Source of the DNA: Nicotiana tabacum | Taxonomy: Eukaryota; Streptophyta; Magnoliopsida; Solanales; Solanaceae | Assembly: GCF_000715075.1 (NCBI RefSeq) | Contig: NC_134084.1 | Location: 126,501 to 190,500, forward strand | Length of the DNA: 64,000 nt | Direction of reading: 5' to 3' | Part shown: positions 11,400-24,114 of the stretch, one piece after another | Numbering within the stretch: position 1 is the stretch's first letter | Layout of the letters: every line of letters starts with the position of its first letter | Notes under the pieces: model-generated | Seen by the model: only the letters and a program-made list of their open reading frames with translations | What the model was told of the DNA's origin: nothing | Databases searched by the model: none | Program-made: the position numbers and the translations under genes

Positions 11400-14300
11400 A
11401 AATTTTCGTGTGCTATAGCCCACGCCTTCCGCCGTGGGCCCGGGACCCCGGACCCGGATCGCCTAAAATTTTTCTGCGACATCGAATACGGTCTAAGGAA
11501 ATATAGTCACCGCACAGCCATGATCAAATTATGTGTTTTGGCATTTTACGGCCATAAAATTGGAATTCACCGCGAGTCCGAATTTTTCGTGTGCTATAGC
11601 CCACACCTTCCGCCGTGGGCCCGGGACCCCGGACCCGGATCGCCTAAAATTTTTCCAGGACGTCGAATATGGCCTATAGACACATATTAACCGCCCCGCC
11701 ATGATCAAATTATGTTTTTTGGCATTTTACGGCCATAAAACTGGAAATCCGCGCGAGTCCCAAACTTTCGTATGCTATAGCCCACGCCTTCCTCCGTGGG
11801 CCCAGGACCCGGACCCGAATCGCCTAAAAATTTTCCGGGACATGGAATATGGTCTAAGGAAATATATTAACCACCCCTACATGATCAAATTATGTTTTTT
11901 GGCATTTTACGGCCATAAAATTGGAATTCCGCGCGAGTCCTAAATTTTCGTGTGCTATAGCCCACGCCTTTCGCTGTGGGCCCGGGACCCCGGACCCGAA
12001 TTGCCTAAAAAATTTCCAGGACGTCGAATATGGCCTATAGAAACATATTAACCGCCCCTCCATGATCAAATTATGGATTTTGGTATTTTACGGCCATAAA
12101 ACTAGAATTCCGTGTGAGTCCCAAATTTTCGTGTGCTATAGCCCACGCCTTCCGCCGTGGGCCCGGGACCCCGGATCCGGATCGCCTAAAATTTTTACGG
12201 AATGTCGAATACGGCCTAAGGAACCATACTCACTGCCCCTCCATGACCAAATTATATTTTTTGGCAATTTACGACCATAAAACTGGAAATCCGCGCGAGT
12301 CCCAAATTTTCGTGTGCTATAGCCCACGCCTTCCGCCGTGGGCCCGGGTCCCCGGACCCGGATCGCCTAAAATTTTTACGGAATGTCAAATACGGCCTAA
12401 GGAACCATACTCACTGCCCCTCCATGACCAAATTATATTTTTTGGCAATTTACGACCATAAAACTGGAAATCCGCGCGAGTCCCAAATTTTCGTGTGCTA
12501 TAGCCCACGCCTTCCGCCGTGGGCCCGGGACCCCGGACCCGGATCGCCTAAAATTTTTCTGCGACATCGAATACGGTCTAAGGAAATATAGTCACCGCAC
12601 AGCCATGATCAAATTATGTGTTTTGGCATTTTACGGCCATAAAATTGGAATTCACCGCGAGTCCGAATTTTTCGTGTGCTATAGCCCACACCTTCCGCCG
12701 TGGGCCCGGGACCCCGGACCCGGATCGCCTAAAATTTTTCCAGGACGTCGAATATGGCCTATAGACACATATTAACCGCCCCGCCATGATCAAATTATGT
12801 TTTTTGGTATTTTACGGCCATAAAACTGGAATTCCGCGTGAGTCCCAAATTTTCGTGTGCTATAGCCCACGCCTTCCACCGTGGGCCCGGGACCCCGGAC
12901 CCGGATCGCCTAAAATTTTTCCAGGATGTCGAATACGGCCTAAGGAACCATAGTCACTTCTCCTCCATGACCAAATTATGTTTTTTGGCATTTTACGGCC
13001 ATAAAACTGGAAATCCGCGCGAGTCCCATATTTTCGTATGCTATAGCCCACGCCTTCCTCCGTGGGCCCGGGACCCGGACTCGAATCGCCTAAAATTTTT
13101 CCGGAACATGGAATATGGTCTAAGGAAATATATTAACCGCCCATCCATGATCAACTTATGTTTTTTGGCATTTTACGGCCATAAAATTGGAATTCCGCGC
13201 GAGTCCCAAATTTTCGTGTGCTATAGCCCTCGCCTTCCGCCGTGGGCCCGGGACCCCGGACCCGAATCGCCTAAAATTTTTCCAGGACGTCGAATATGTC
13301 CTATAGACACATATTAACCGCCCCGCCATGATCAAATTATGTTTTTTGGCATTTTACGGCCATAAAATTGGAATTCCACGTGAGTCCCAAATTTTCGTGT
13401 GCTATAGCCCACGCCTTTCGCCGTGGGCCCCAAACCCCGGACCCGGATCGCTTAAAATTTTTCCAGGACATAGAATACGGCCTAAGGAACCATAGTCACT
13501 GCTCCGCCATGACCAAATTATGTTTTTTGGCATTTTACGGCCATAAAACTGGAAATCCGCGCGAGTCCCAAACTTTCGTATGCTATAGCCCACGCCTTCC
13601 TCCGTGGGCCCGGGACCCGGACCCGAATCGCCTAAAATTTTTCCGGGACATGGAATATGGTCTAAGGAAATATATTAACCACCCCTACATGATCAAATTA
13701 TGTTTTTTGGCATTTTACGGCCATAAAATTAGAATTCCGCGCGAGTCCTAAATTTTCGTGTGCTATAGCCCACGCCTTTCGCTGTGGGCCCGGGACCCCG
13801 GACCCGAATTGCCTAAAAAATTTCCAGGACGTCGAATATGGCCTATAGAAACATATTAACCGCCCCTCCATGATCAAATTATGGATTTTGGTATTTTACG
13901 GCCATAAAACTAGAATTCCGTGTGAGTCCCAAATTTTCGTGTGCTATAGCCCACGCCTTCCGCCGTGGGCCCGGGACCCCGGATCCGGATCACCTAAAAT
14001 TTTTACGGAATGTCGAATACGGCCTAAGGAACCATACTCACCGCCCCTCCATGACCAAATTATATTTTTTGGCAATTTACGACCATAAAACTGGAAATCC
14101 GCGCGAGTCCCAAATTTTCGTGTGCTATAGCCCACGCCTTCCGCCGTGGGCCCGAGACCCCGGACCCGGATCGCCTAAAATTTTTACGGAATGTCAAATA
14201 CGACCTAAGGAACCATACTCACTGCCCCTCCATGACCAAATTATATTTTTTGGCAATTTACGACCATAAAACTGGAAATCCGCGCGAGTCCCAAATTTTC

Positions 14301-14473
14301 GTGTGCTATAGCCCACGCTTTCCGCCGTGGGCCCGGGACCCCGGACCCGGATCGCCTAAAATTTTTCCGCGACATCGAATACGGTCTAAGGAAATATAGT
14401 CACCGCACAGCCATGATCAAATTATGTGTTTTGGCATTTTACGGCCATAAAATTGGAATTCACCGCGAGTCCG
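11400..14473 (+). repeat. 17-mer HOR (3074 bp), copy 2
   Basis: Direct tandem copy of the preceding unit. At its left edge a single monomer with GGAATTCACCGCGAG is present twice 181 bp apart (near 11390 and 11571), the likely exchange region. The right edge is near 14473, where GAATTTTTCG and GAAATTTTCG distinguish the equivalent positions. By eye the two 3074-bp copies are almost identical, so the duplication is recent relative to monomer divergence. Confidence 0.85.
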
Positions 14474-14841
14474 AATTTTTCGTGTGCTATAGCCCACACC
14501 TTCCGCCGTGGGCCCGGGACCCCGGACCCGGATCGCCTAAAAGTTTTCCGGGACATGGAATACGGTCTAAGGAAACATATTCACCGTACAACCATGATCA
14601 AATTATGTTTTTTGGCATTTTACGGCTATAAAATTGGAATTCCGTGCGAGCCCAAATATTCGTGTGCTATAGCCCACGCCTTCCGCCGTGGGCCCGGGAC
14701 CCCGGGACCCCGGGACCCCGGACCCGAATCGCCTAAAATTTTTCCAGGACGTCGAATATGGCCTATAGAAACATATTAACCGCCCCGCCATGATCAAATT
14801 ATGTTTTTTAATATTTTACGGCCGTAAAACTGGAATTCCGC
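14474..14841 (+). repeat. Two-monomer junction into the 14-mer block
   Basis: This stretch joins the 17-mer block to the 14-mer block. It already contains the 14-mer landmarks: CTAAAAGTTTTCCGGG near 14537, CCCAAATATTCGTG near 14652 and the tripled GGGACCCC core at 14696-14719. It can be counted as the tail of a further 14-mer copy whose start was lost or replaced by 17-mer sequence. Confidence 0.7.
14696..14721. repeat. GGGACCCC 8-bp microrepeat x3 inside a monomer
   Basis: The normal core has one GGGACCCC between GGGCCC and GGACCCG; here it has three, adding 16 bp. The same tripled state recurs once per higher-order unit, at equivalent positions near 17240, 19784, 21425, 23969, 25610, 28154 and 30698. 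A two-unit state is seen once at 3302-3317. This explains why the 14-mer is 2544 bp, about 16 bp more than fourteen ordinary monomers. Replication slippage is the likely origin; the tripled allele was then spread by HOR amplification. Confidence 0.85.
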
Positions 14842-17385
14842 GTGAGTCCCAAATTTTCGTGTGCTATAGCCCACGCCTTCCGCCGTGAGCCCGGGACCCC
14901 GGATCCGGATCGCCTAAAATTTTTCCGGAATGTCAAATACGGCCTAAGGAACCATACTCACCGCCCATCCATGATCAACTTATGTTTTTTGGCAATTTAC
15001 GACCATAAAACTGGAAATCCGCGCGAGTCCCAAATTTTCGTGTGCTATAGCCCACGCCTTTTGCCGTGGGCCCGGGACCCCGGACCCGGATCGCCTAAAA
15101 TTTTTCCGCGACATCGAATACGGTCTAAGGAAACATATTCACCGCACATCCATGATCAAATTATGTTTTTTGGCATTTTAGGCCATAAAATTGGAATTCC
15201 GCGCGAGTCCCAAATTTTCGTGTGCTATAGCCCACGCCTTCCGCCGTGGGCCCAGGACCCCGGACCCGGATCGCCTAAAATTTTTCCAGGACGTCGAATA
15301 TGGCCTATAGACACATATTAACCGCCCCGCCATGATCAAATTATGTTTTTGGTATTTTACGGCCATAAAACTGGAATTCCGCGTGAGTCCCAAATTTTGG
15401 TGTGCTATAGCCCACGCCTTCCACCGTGGGCCCGGGACCCCGGACTCGGATCGCCTAAAATTTTTCCAGGACGTCGAATACGGCCTAAGGAACCATAGTC
15501 ACTTCTCCTCCATGACCAAATTATGTTTTTTGGCATTTTACGGCCATAAAACTGGAAATCCGCGCGAGTCCCATATTTTCGTATGCTATAGCCCACGCCT
15601 TCCTCCGTGGGCCCGGGACCCGGGCCCGAATCGCCTAAAATTTTTCCGGAACATGGAATATGGTCTAAGGAAATATATTAACTGCCCATCCATGATCAAC
15701 TTATGTTTTTTGGCATTTTACGGCCATAAAATTGGAATTCCGCGCGAGTCCCAAATTTTCGTGTGCTATAGCCCTCGCCTTCCGCCGTGGGCCCGGGACC
15801 CCGGACCCGAATCGCCTAAAATTTTTCCAGGACGTCGAATATGTCCTATAGACACATATTAACCGCCCCGCCATGATCAAATTATGTTTTTTGGCATTTT
15901 ACGGCCATAAAATTGGAATTCCGCGTGAGTCCCAAATTTTCGTGTGCTATAGCCCACGCCTTTCGCCGTGGGCCCCAAACCCCGGACCCGGATCGCTTAA
16001 AATTTTTCCAGGACATCGAATACGGCCTAAGGAACCATAGTCACTGCTCCGCCATGACCAAATTATGTTTTTTGGCATTTTACGGCCATAAAACTGGAAA
16101 TCCGCGCGAGTCCCAAACTTTCGTATGCTATAGCCCACGCCTTCCTCCGTGGGCCCGGGACCCGGACCCGAATCGCCTAAAATTTTTCCGGGACATGGAA
16201 TATGGTCTAAGGAAATATATTAACCGCCCATCCATGATCAACTTATGTTTTTTGGCATTTTACGGCCATAAAATTGGAATTCCGCGCGAGTCCCAAATTT
16301 TCGTGTGCTATAGCCCACGCCTTCCGCCGTGGGCCCAGGACCCCGGACCCGGATCGCCTAAAATTTTTCCGCGACATCGAATACGGTCTAAGGAAACATA
16401 TTCACCGCGCAGCCATGATCAAATTATGTTTTTTGGCATTTTAGGCCATAAAATTGGAATTCCGCGCGAGTCCCAAATTTTCGTGTGCTATAGCCCACGC
16501 CTTCCGCCGTGGGCCCGGGACCCCGGATCCGGATCGCCTAAAATTTTTACGGAATGTCGAATACGGCCTAAGGAACCATACTCACCGCCCCTCCATGATC
16601 AAATTATATTTTTTGGCAATTTACGACCATAAAACTGGAAATCCGCGCGAGTCCCAAATTTTCGTGTGCTATAGCCCACGCCTTCCGCCGTGGGCCCGGG
16701 ACCCCGGACCCGGATCGCCTAAAATTTTTACGGAATGTCAAATACGGCCTAAGGAACCATACTCACTGCCCCTCCATGACCAAATTATATTTTTTGGCAA
16801 TTTACGACCATAAAACTGGAAATCCGCGCGAGTCCCAAATTTTCGTGTGCTATAGCCCACGCTTTCCGCCGTGGGCCCGGGACCCCGGACCCGGATCGCC
16901 TAAAATTTTTCTGCGACATCGAATACGGTCTAAGGAAATATAGTCACTGCACAGCCATGATCAAATTATGTGTTTTGGCATTTTACGGCCATAAAATTGG
17001 AATTCACCGCGAGCCCGAATTTTTCGTGTGCTATAGCCCACGCCTTCCGCCGTGGGCCCGGGACCCTAGACCCGGATCGCCTAAAAGTTTTCCGGGACAT
17101 GGAATACGGTCTAAGGAAACATATTCACCGTACAACCATGATCAAATTATGTTTTTTGGCATTTTACGGCTATAAAATTGGAATTCCGTGCGAGCCCAAA
17201 TATTCGTGTGCTATAGCCCACGCCTTCCGCCGTGGGCCCGGGACCCCGGGACCCCGGGACCCCGGACCCGAATCGCCTAAAATTTTTCCAGGACGTCGAA
17301 TATGGCCTATAGAAACATATTAACCGCCCCGCCATGATCAAATTATGTTTTTTAATATTTTACGGCCGTAAAACTGGAATTCCGC
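14842..17385 (+). repeat. 14-mer HOR, long form L1 (2544 bp)
   Basis: First complete L unit in the phase chosen here (beginning at GTGAGTCCC of the CCGTGAGCCC monomer). It differs from the later L units in a few spots, for example CCATCCATGATCAACTTATG near 14965 where the others have CCCCTCCATGACCAAATTAT. Some of its internal monomers closely match the 17-mer block (ATAGCCCTCGCC, GGGCCCCAAACCCCGG, CCCATATTTTCG), so the two blocks share ancestry. Confidence 0.85.
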
Positions 17386-19929
17386 GTGAGTCCCAAATTT
17401 TCGTGTGCTATAGCCCACGCCTTCCGCCGTGAGCCCGGGACCCCGGATCCGGATCGCCTAAAATTTTTCCGGAATGTCAAATACGGCCTAAGGAACCATA
17501 CTCATTGCCCCTCCATGACCAAATTATATTTTTTGGCAATTTACGACCATAAAACTGGAAATCCGCGCGAGTCCCAAATTTTCGTGTGCTATAGCCCACG
17601 CCTTTTGCCGTGGGCCCGGGACCCCGGACCCGGATCGCCTAAAATTTTTCCGCGACATCGAATACGGTCTAAGGAAACATATTCACCGCACATCCATGAT
17701 CAAATTATGTTTTTTGGCATTTTAGGCCATAAAATTGGAATTCCGCGCGAGTCCCAAATTTTCGTGTGCTATAGCCCACGCCTTCCGCCGTGGGCCCAGG
17801 ACCCCGGACCCGGATCGCCTAAAATTTTTCCAGAACGTCGAATATGGCCTATAGACACATATTAACCGCCCCGCCATGATCAAATTATGTTTTTGGTATT
17901 TTACGGCCATAAAACTGGAATTCCGCGTGAGTCCCAAATTTTGGTGTGCTATAGCCCACGCCTTCCACCGTGGGCCCGGGACCCCGGACTCGGATCGCCT
18001 AAAATTTTTCCAGGACGTCGAATACGGCCTAAGGAACCATAGTCACTTCTCCTCCATGACCAAATTATGTTTTTTGGCATTTTACGGCCATAAAACTGGA
18101 AATCCGCGCGAGTCCCATATTTTCGTATGCTATAGCCCACGCCTTCCTCCGTGGGCCCGGGACCCGGGCCCGAATCGCCTAAAATTTTTCCGGAACATGG
18201 AATATGGTCTAAGGAAATATATTAACCGCCCATCCATGATCAACTTATGTTTTTTGGCATTTTACGGCCATAAAATCTGAATTCCGCGCGAGTCCCAAAT
18301 TTTCGTGTGCTATAGCCCTCGCCTTCCGCCGTGGGCCCGGGACCCCGGACCCGAATCGCCTAAAATTTTTCCAGGACGTCGAATATGTCCTATAGACACA
18401 TATTAACCGCCCCGCCATGATCAAATTATGTTTTTTGGCATTTTACGGCCATAAAATTGGAATTCCGCGTGAGTCCCAAATTTTCGTGTGCTATAGCCCA
18501 CGCCTTTCGCCGTGGGCCCCAAACCCCGGACCCGGATCGCTTAAAATTTTTCCAGGACATCGAATACGGCCTAAGGAACCATAGTCACTGCTCCGCCATG
18601 ACCAAATTATGTTTTTTGGCATTTTACGGCCATAAAACTGGAAATCCGCGCGAGTCCCAAACTTTCGTATGCTATAGCCCACGCCTTCCTCCGTGGGCCC
18701 GGGACCCGGACCCGAATCGCCTAAAATTTTTCCGGGACATGGAATATGGTCTAAGGAAATATATTAACCGCCCATCCATGATCAACTTATGTTTTTTGGC
18801 ATTTTACGGCCATAAAATTGGAATTCCGCGCGAGTCCCAAATTTTCGTGTGCTATAGCCCACGCCTTCCGCCGTGGGCCCAGGACCCCGGACCCGGATCG
18901 CCTAAAATTTTTCCGCGACATCGAATACGGTCTAAGGAAACATATTCACCGCGCAGCCATGATCAAATTATGTTTTTTGGCATTTTAGGCCATAAAATTG
19001 GAATTCCGCGCGAGTCCCAAATTTTCGTGTGCTATAGCCCACGCCTTCCGCCGTGGGCCCGGGACCCCGGATCCGGATCGCCTAAAATTTTTACGGAATG
19101 TCGAATACGGCCTAAGGAACCATACTCACCGCCCCTCCATGATCAAATTATATTTTTTGGCAATTTACGACCATAAAACTGGAAATCCGCGCGAGTCCCA
19201 AATTTTCGTGTGCTATAGCCCACGCCTTCCGCCGTGGGCCCGGGACCCCGGACCCGGATCGCCTAAAATTTTTACGGAATGTCAAATACGGCCTAAGGAA
19301 CCATACTCACTGCCCCTCCATGACCAAATTATATTTTTTGGCAATTTACGACCATAAAACTGGAAATCCGCGCGAGTCCCAAATTTTCGTGTGCTATAGC
19401 CCACGCTTTCCGCCGTGGGCCCGGGACCCCGGACCCGGATCGCCTAAAATTTTTCTGCGACATCGAATACGGTCTAAGGAAATATAGTCACTGCACAGCC
19501 ATGATCAAATTATGTGTTTTGGCATTTTACGGCCATAAAATTGGAATTCACCGCGAGCCCGAATTTTTCGTGTGCTATAGCCCACGCCTTCCGCCGTGGG
19601 CCCGGGACCCTAGACCCGGATCGCCTAAAAGTTTTCCGGGACATGGAATACGGTCTAAGGAAACATATTCACCGTACAACCATGATCAAATTATGTTTTT
19701 TGGCATTTTACGGCTATAAAATTGGAATTCCGTGCGAGCCCAAATATTCGTGTGCTATAGCCCACGCCTTCCGCCGTGGGCCCGGGACCCCGGGACCCCG
19801 GGACCCCGGACCCGAATCGCCTAAAATTTTTCCAGGACGTCGAATATGGCCTATAGAAACATATTAACCGCCCCGCCATGATCAAATTATGTTTTTTAAT
19901 ATTTTACGGCCGTAAAACTGGAATTCCGC
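17386..19929 (+). repeat. 14-mer HOR, long form L2 (2544 bp)
   Basis: Complete L unit at an offset of 2544 from L1, and typical of the later copies. It carries CCATTGCCCCTCC-type variants, CCAGAACGTCG near 17830, CCCAAATTTTGGTG near 17937, ATAAAATCTGAATTCC near 18272 and ATAGCCCTCGCC near 18313. The five-monomer segment from about 18283 to 19185 is the part missing from the short form. Confidence 0.9.
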
Positions 19930-21570
19930 GTGAGTCCCAAATTTTCGTGTGCTATAGCCCACGCCTTCCGCCGTGAGCCCGGGACCCCGGATCCGGATCG
20001 CCTAAAATTTTTCCGGAATGTCAAATACGGCCTAAGGAACCATACTCATTGCCCCTCCATGACCAAATTATATTTTTTGGCAATTTACGACCATAAAACT
20101 GGAAATCCGCGCGAGTCCCAAATTTTCGTGTGCTATAGCCCACGCCTTTTGCCGTGGGCCCGGGACCCCGGACCCGGATCGCCTAAAATTTTTCCGCGAC
20201 ATCGAATACGGTCTAAGGAAACATATTCACCGCACATCCATGATCAAATTATGTTTTTTGGCATTTTAGGCCATAAAATTGGAATTCCGCGCGAGTCCCA
20301 AATTTTCGTGTGCTATAGCCCACGCCTTCCGCCGTGGGCCCAGGACCCCGGACCCGGATCGCCTAAAATTTTTCCAGAACGTCGAATATGGCCTATAGAC
20401 ACATATTAACCGCCCCGCCATGATCAAATTATGTTTTTGGTATTTTACGGCCATAAAACTGGAATTCCGCGTGAGTCCCAAATTTTGGTGTGCTATAGCC
20501 CACGCCTTCCACCGTGGGCCCGGGACCCCGGACTCGGATCGCCTAAAATTTTTCCAGGACGTCGAATACGGCCTAAGGAACCATAGTCACTTCTCCTCCA
20601 TGACCAAATTATGTTTTTTGGCATTTTACGGCCATAAAACTGGAAATCCGCGCGAGTCCCATATTTTCGTATGCTATAGCCCACGCCTTCCTCCGTGGGC
20701 CCGGGACCCGGGCCCGAATCGCCTAAAATTTTTCCGGAACATGGAATATGGTCTAAGGAAATATATTAACCGCCCATCCATGATCAACTTATGTTTTTTG
20801 GCATTTTACGGCCATAAAATCTGAATTCCGCGCGAGTCCCAAATTTTCGTGTGCTATAGCCCACGCCTTCCGCCGTGGGCCCGGGACCCCGGACCCGGAT
20901 CGCCTAAAATTTTTACGGAATGTCAAATACGGCCTAAGGAACCATACTCACTGCCCCTCCATGACCAAATTATATTTTTTGGCAATTTACGACCATAAAA
21001 CTGGAAATCCGCGCGAGTCCCAAATTTTCGTGTGCTATAGCCCACGCTTTCCGCCGTGGGCCCGGGACCCCGGACCCGGATCGCCTAAAATTTTTCTGCG
21101 ACATCGAATACGGTCTAAGGAAATATAGTCACTGCACAGCCATGATCAAATTATGTGTTTTGGCATTTTACGGCCATAAAATTGGAATTCACCGCGAGCC
21201 CGAATTTTTCGTGTGCTATAGCCCACGCCTTCCGCCGTGGGCCCGGGACCCTAGACCCGGATCGCCTAAAAGTTTTCCGGGACATGGAATACGGTCTAAG
21301 GAAACATATTCACCGTACAACCATGATCAAATTATGTTTTTTGGCATTTTACGGCTATAAAATTGGAATTCCGTGCGAGCCCAAATATTCGTGTGCTATA
21401 GCCCACGCCTTCCGCCGTGGGCCCGGGACCCCGGGACCCCGGGACCCCGGACCCGAATCGCCTAAAATTTTTCCAGGACGTCGAATATGGCCTATAGAAA
21501 CATATTAACCGCCCCGCCATGATCAAATTATGTTTTTTAATATTTTACGGCCGTAAAACTGGAATTCCGC
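19930..21570 (+). repeat. 9-mer HOR, short form S1 (1641 bp)
   Basis: Identical in layout to L except for a clean loss of 903 bp (five monomers). Its left part ends with the L landmark ATAAAATCTGAATT at 20813-20826. Its right part begins with CCCACGCC and TTTTTACGGAATGTCAAATA, which in L2 lie 903 bp further on. The breakpoint must fall in the shared 36 bases 20827-20862. Confidence 0.9.
20827..20862. other. Deletion/exchange breakpoint of short unit S1
   Basis: Left-hand sequence matches L2 up to 18282 and right-hand sequence matches L2 from 19186. The 36-base interval is identical in both parents, so the exchange cannot be placed more finely. It lies in the conserved box that runs from the CGCGCGAG element through AAATTTTCG to CTATAGCCC. 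Confidence 0.85.
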
Positions 21571-24114
21571 GTGAGTCCCAAATTTTCGTGTGCTATAGCC
21601 CACGCCTTCCGCCGTGAGCCCGGGACCCCGGATCCGGATCGCCTAAAATTTTTCCGGAATGTCAAATACGGCCTAAGGAACCATACTCATTGCCCCTCCA
21701 TGACCAAATTATATTTTTTGGCAATTTACGACCATAAAACTGGAAATCCGCGCGAGTCCCAAATTTTCGTGTGCTATAGCCCACGCCTTTTGCCGTGGGC
21801 CCGGGACCCCGGACCCGGATCGCCTAAAATTTTTCCGCGACATCGAATACGGTCTAAGGAAACATATTCACCGCACATCCATGATCAAATTATGTTTTTT
21901 GGCATTTTAGGCCATAAAATTGGAATTCCGCGCGAGTCCCAAATTTTCGTGTGCTATAGCCCACGCCTTCCGCCGTGGGCCCAGGACCCCGGACCCGGAT
22001 CGCCTAAAATTTTTCCAGAACGTCGAATATGGCCTATAGACACATATTAACCGCCCCGCCATGATCAAATTATGTTTTTGGTATTTTACGGCCATAAAAC
22101 TGGAATTCCGCGTGAGTCCCAAATTTTGGTGTGCTATAGCCCACGCCTTCCACCGTGGGCCCGGGACCCCGGACTCGGATCGCCTAAAATTTTTCCAGGA
22201 CGTCGAATACGGCCTAAGGAACCATAGTCACTTCTCCTCCATGACCAAATTATGTTTTTTGGCATTTTACGGCCATAAAACTGGAAATCCGCGCGAGTCC
22301 CATATTTTCGTATGCTATAGCCCACGCCTTCCTCCGTGGGCCCGGGACCCGGGCCCGAATCGCCTAAAATTTTTCCGGAACATGGAATATGGTCTAAGGA
22401 AATATATTAACCGCCCATCCATGATCAACTTATGTTTTTTGGCATTTTACGGCCATAAAATCTGAATTCCGCGCGAGTCCCAAATTTTCGTGTGCTATAG
22501 CCCTCGCCTTCCGCCGTGGGCCCGGGACCCCGGACCCGAATCGCCTAAAATTTTTCCAGGACGTCGAATATGTCCTATAGACACATATTAACCGCCCCGC
22601 CATGATCAAATTATGTTTTTTGGCATTTTACGGCCATAAAATTGGAATTCCGCGTGAGTCCCAAATTTTCGTGTGCTATAGCCCACGCCTTTCGCCGTGG
22701 GCCCCAAACCCCGGACCCGGATCGCTTAAAATTTTTCCAGGACATCGAATACGGCCTAAGGAACCATAGTCACTGCTCCGCCATGACCAAATTATGTTTT
22801 TTGGCATTTTCCGGCCATAAAACTGGAAATCCGCGCGAGTCCCAAACTTTCGTATGCTATAGCCCACGCCTTCCTCCGTGGGCCCGGGACCCGGACCCGA
22901 ATCGCCTAAAATTTTTCCGGGACATGGAATATGGTCTAAGGAAATATATTAACCGCCCATCCATGATCAACTTATGTTTTTTGGCATTTTACGGCCATAA
23001 AATTGGAATTCCGCGCGAGTCCCAAATTTTCGTGTGCTATAGCCCACGCCTTCCGCCGTGGGCCCAGGACCCCGGACCCGGATCGCCTAAAATTTTTCCG
23101 CGACATCGAATACGGTCTAAGGAAACATATTCACCGCGCAGCCATGATCAAATTATGTTTTTTGGCATTTTAGGCCATAAAATTGGAATTCCGCGCGAGT
23201 CCCAAATTTTCGTGTGCTATAGCCCACGCCTTCCGCCGTGGGCCCGGGACCCCGGATCCGGATCGCCTAAAATTTTTACGGAATGTCGAATACGGCCTAA
23301 GGAACCATACTCACCGCCCCTCCATGATCAAATTATATTTTTTGGCAATTTACGACCATAAAACTGGAAATCCGCGCGAGTCCCAAATTTTCGTGTGCTA
23401 TAGCCCACGCCTTCCGCCGTGGGCCCGGGACCCCGGACCCGGATCGCCTAAAATTTTTACGGAATGTCAAATACGGCCTAAGGAACCATACTCACTGCCC
23501 CTCCATGACCAAATTATATTTTTTGGCAATTTACGACCATAAAACTGGAAATCCGCGCGAGTCCCAAATTTTCGTGTGCTATAGCCCACGCTTTCCGCCG
23601 TGGGCCCGGGACCCCGGACCCGGATCGCCTAAAATTTTTCTGCGACATCGAATACGGTCTAAGGAAATATAGTCACTGCACAGCCATGATCAAATTATGT
23701 GTTTTGGCATTTTACGGCCATAAAATTGGAATTCACCGCGAGCCCGAATTTTTCGTGTGCTATAGCCCACGCCTTCCGCCGTGGGCCCGGGACCCTAGAC
23801 CCGGATCGCCTAAAAGTTTTCCGGGACATGGAATACGGTCTAAGGAAACATATTCACCGTACAACCATGATCAAATTATGTTTTTTGGCATTTTACGGCT
23901 ATAAAATTGGAATTCCGTGCGAGCCCAAATATTCGTGTGCTATAGCCCACGCCTTCCGCCGTGGGCCCGGGACCCCGGGACCCCGGGACCCCGGACCCGA
24001 ATCGCCTAAAATTTTTCCAGGACGTCGAATATGGCCTATAGAAACATATTAACCGCCCCGCCATGATCAAATTATGTTTTTTAATATTTTACGGCCGTAA
24101 AACTGGAATTCCGC
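21571..24114 (+). repeat. 14-mer HOR, long form L3 (2544 bp)
   Basis: Complete L unit following S1. It carries a private substitution, GGCATTTTCCGGCCATAAAA near 22803, where most other copies have TTTTACGG. The same variant reappears near 32077 in the last, partial L unit, so those two copies share descent or conversion. Confidence 0.9.

Noticed and set aside
14179..14194. Restriction-site palindromes (GAATTC, GGGCCC, CCCGGG, GGATCC, GACGTC) as regulatory operators
   Set aside because: They recur with the monomer and are expected in a GC-rich core. Nothing suggests binding by a regulator.
14720..14790. Minus-strand Pol III promoter: TGGCGGGGCGG (14780-14790) resembles an A box and GATTCGGGTCC (14720-14730) resembles a B box
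   Set aside because: Each deviates from consensus, many monomers lack the A-box-like form, and a TTTT run lies between the two boxes, which would end a Pol III transcript. No tRNA cloverleaf can be drawn. A tRNA-derived origin is possible but unsupported.
15913..16632. Longest open frames (239 codons here and near 18457, 22642, 26827, 29371 and 31915) as repeat-protein genes
   Set aside because: They are by-products of a ~60-codon monomer with few stops. Similar frames open on both strands and in several phases, 181-bp monomers shift the frame, and there is no codon bias, start context or known domain.
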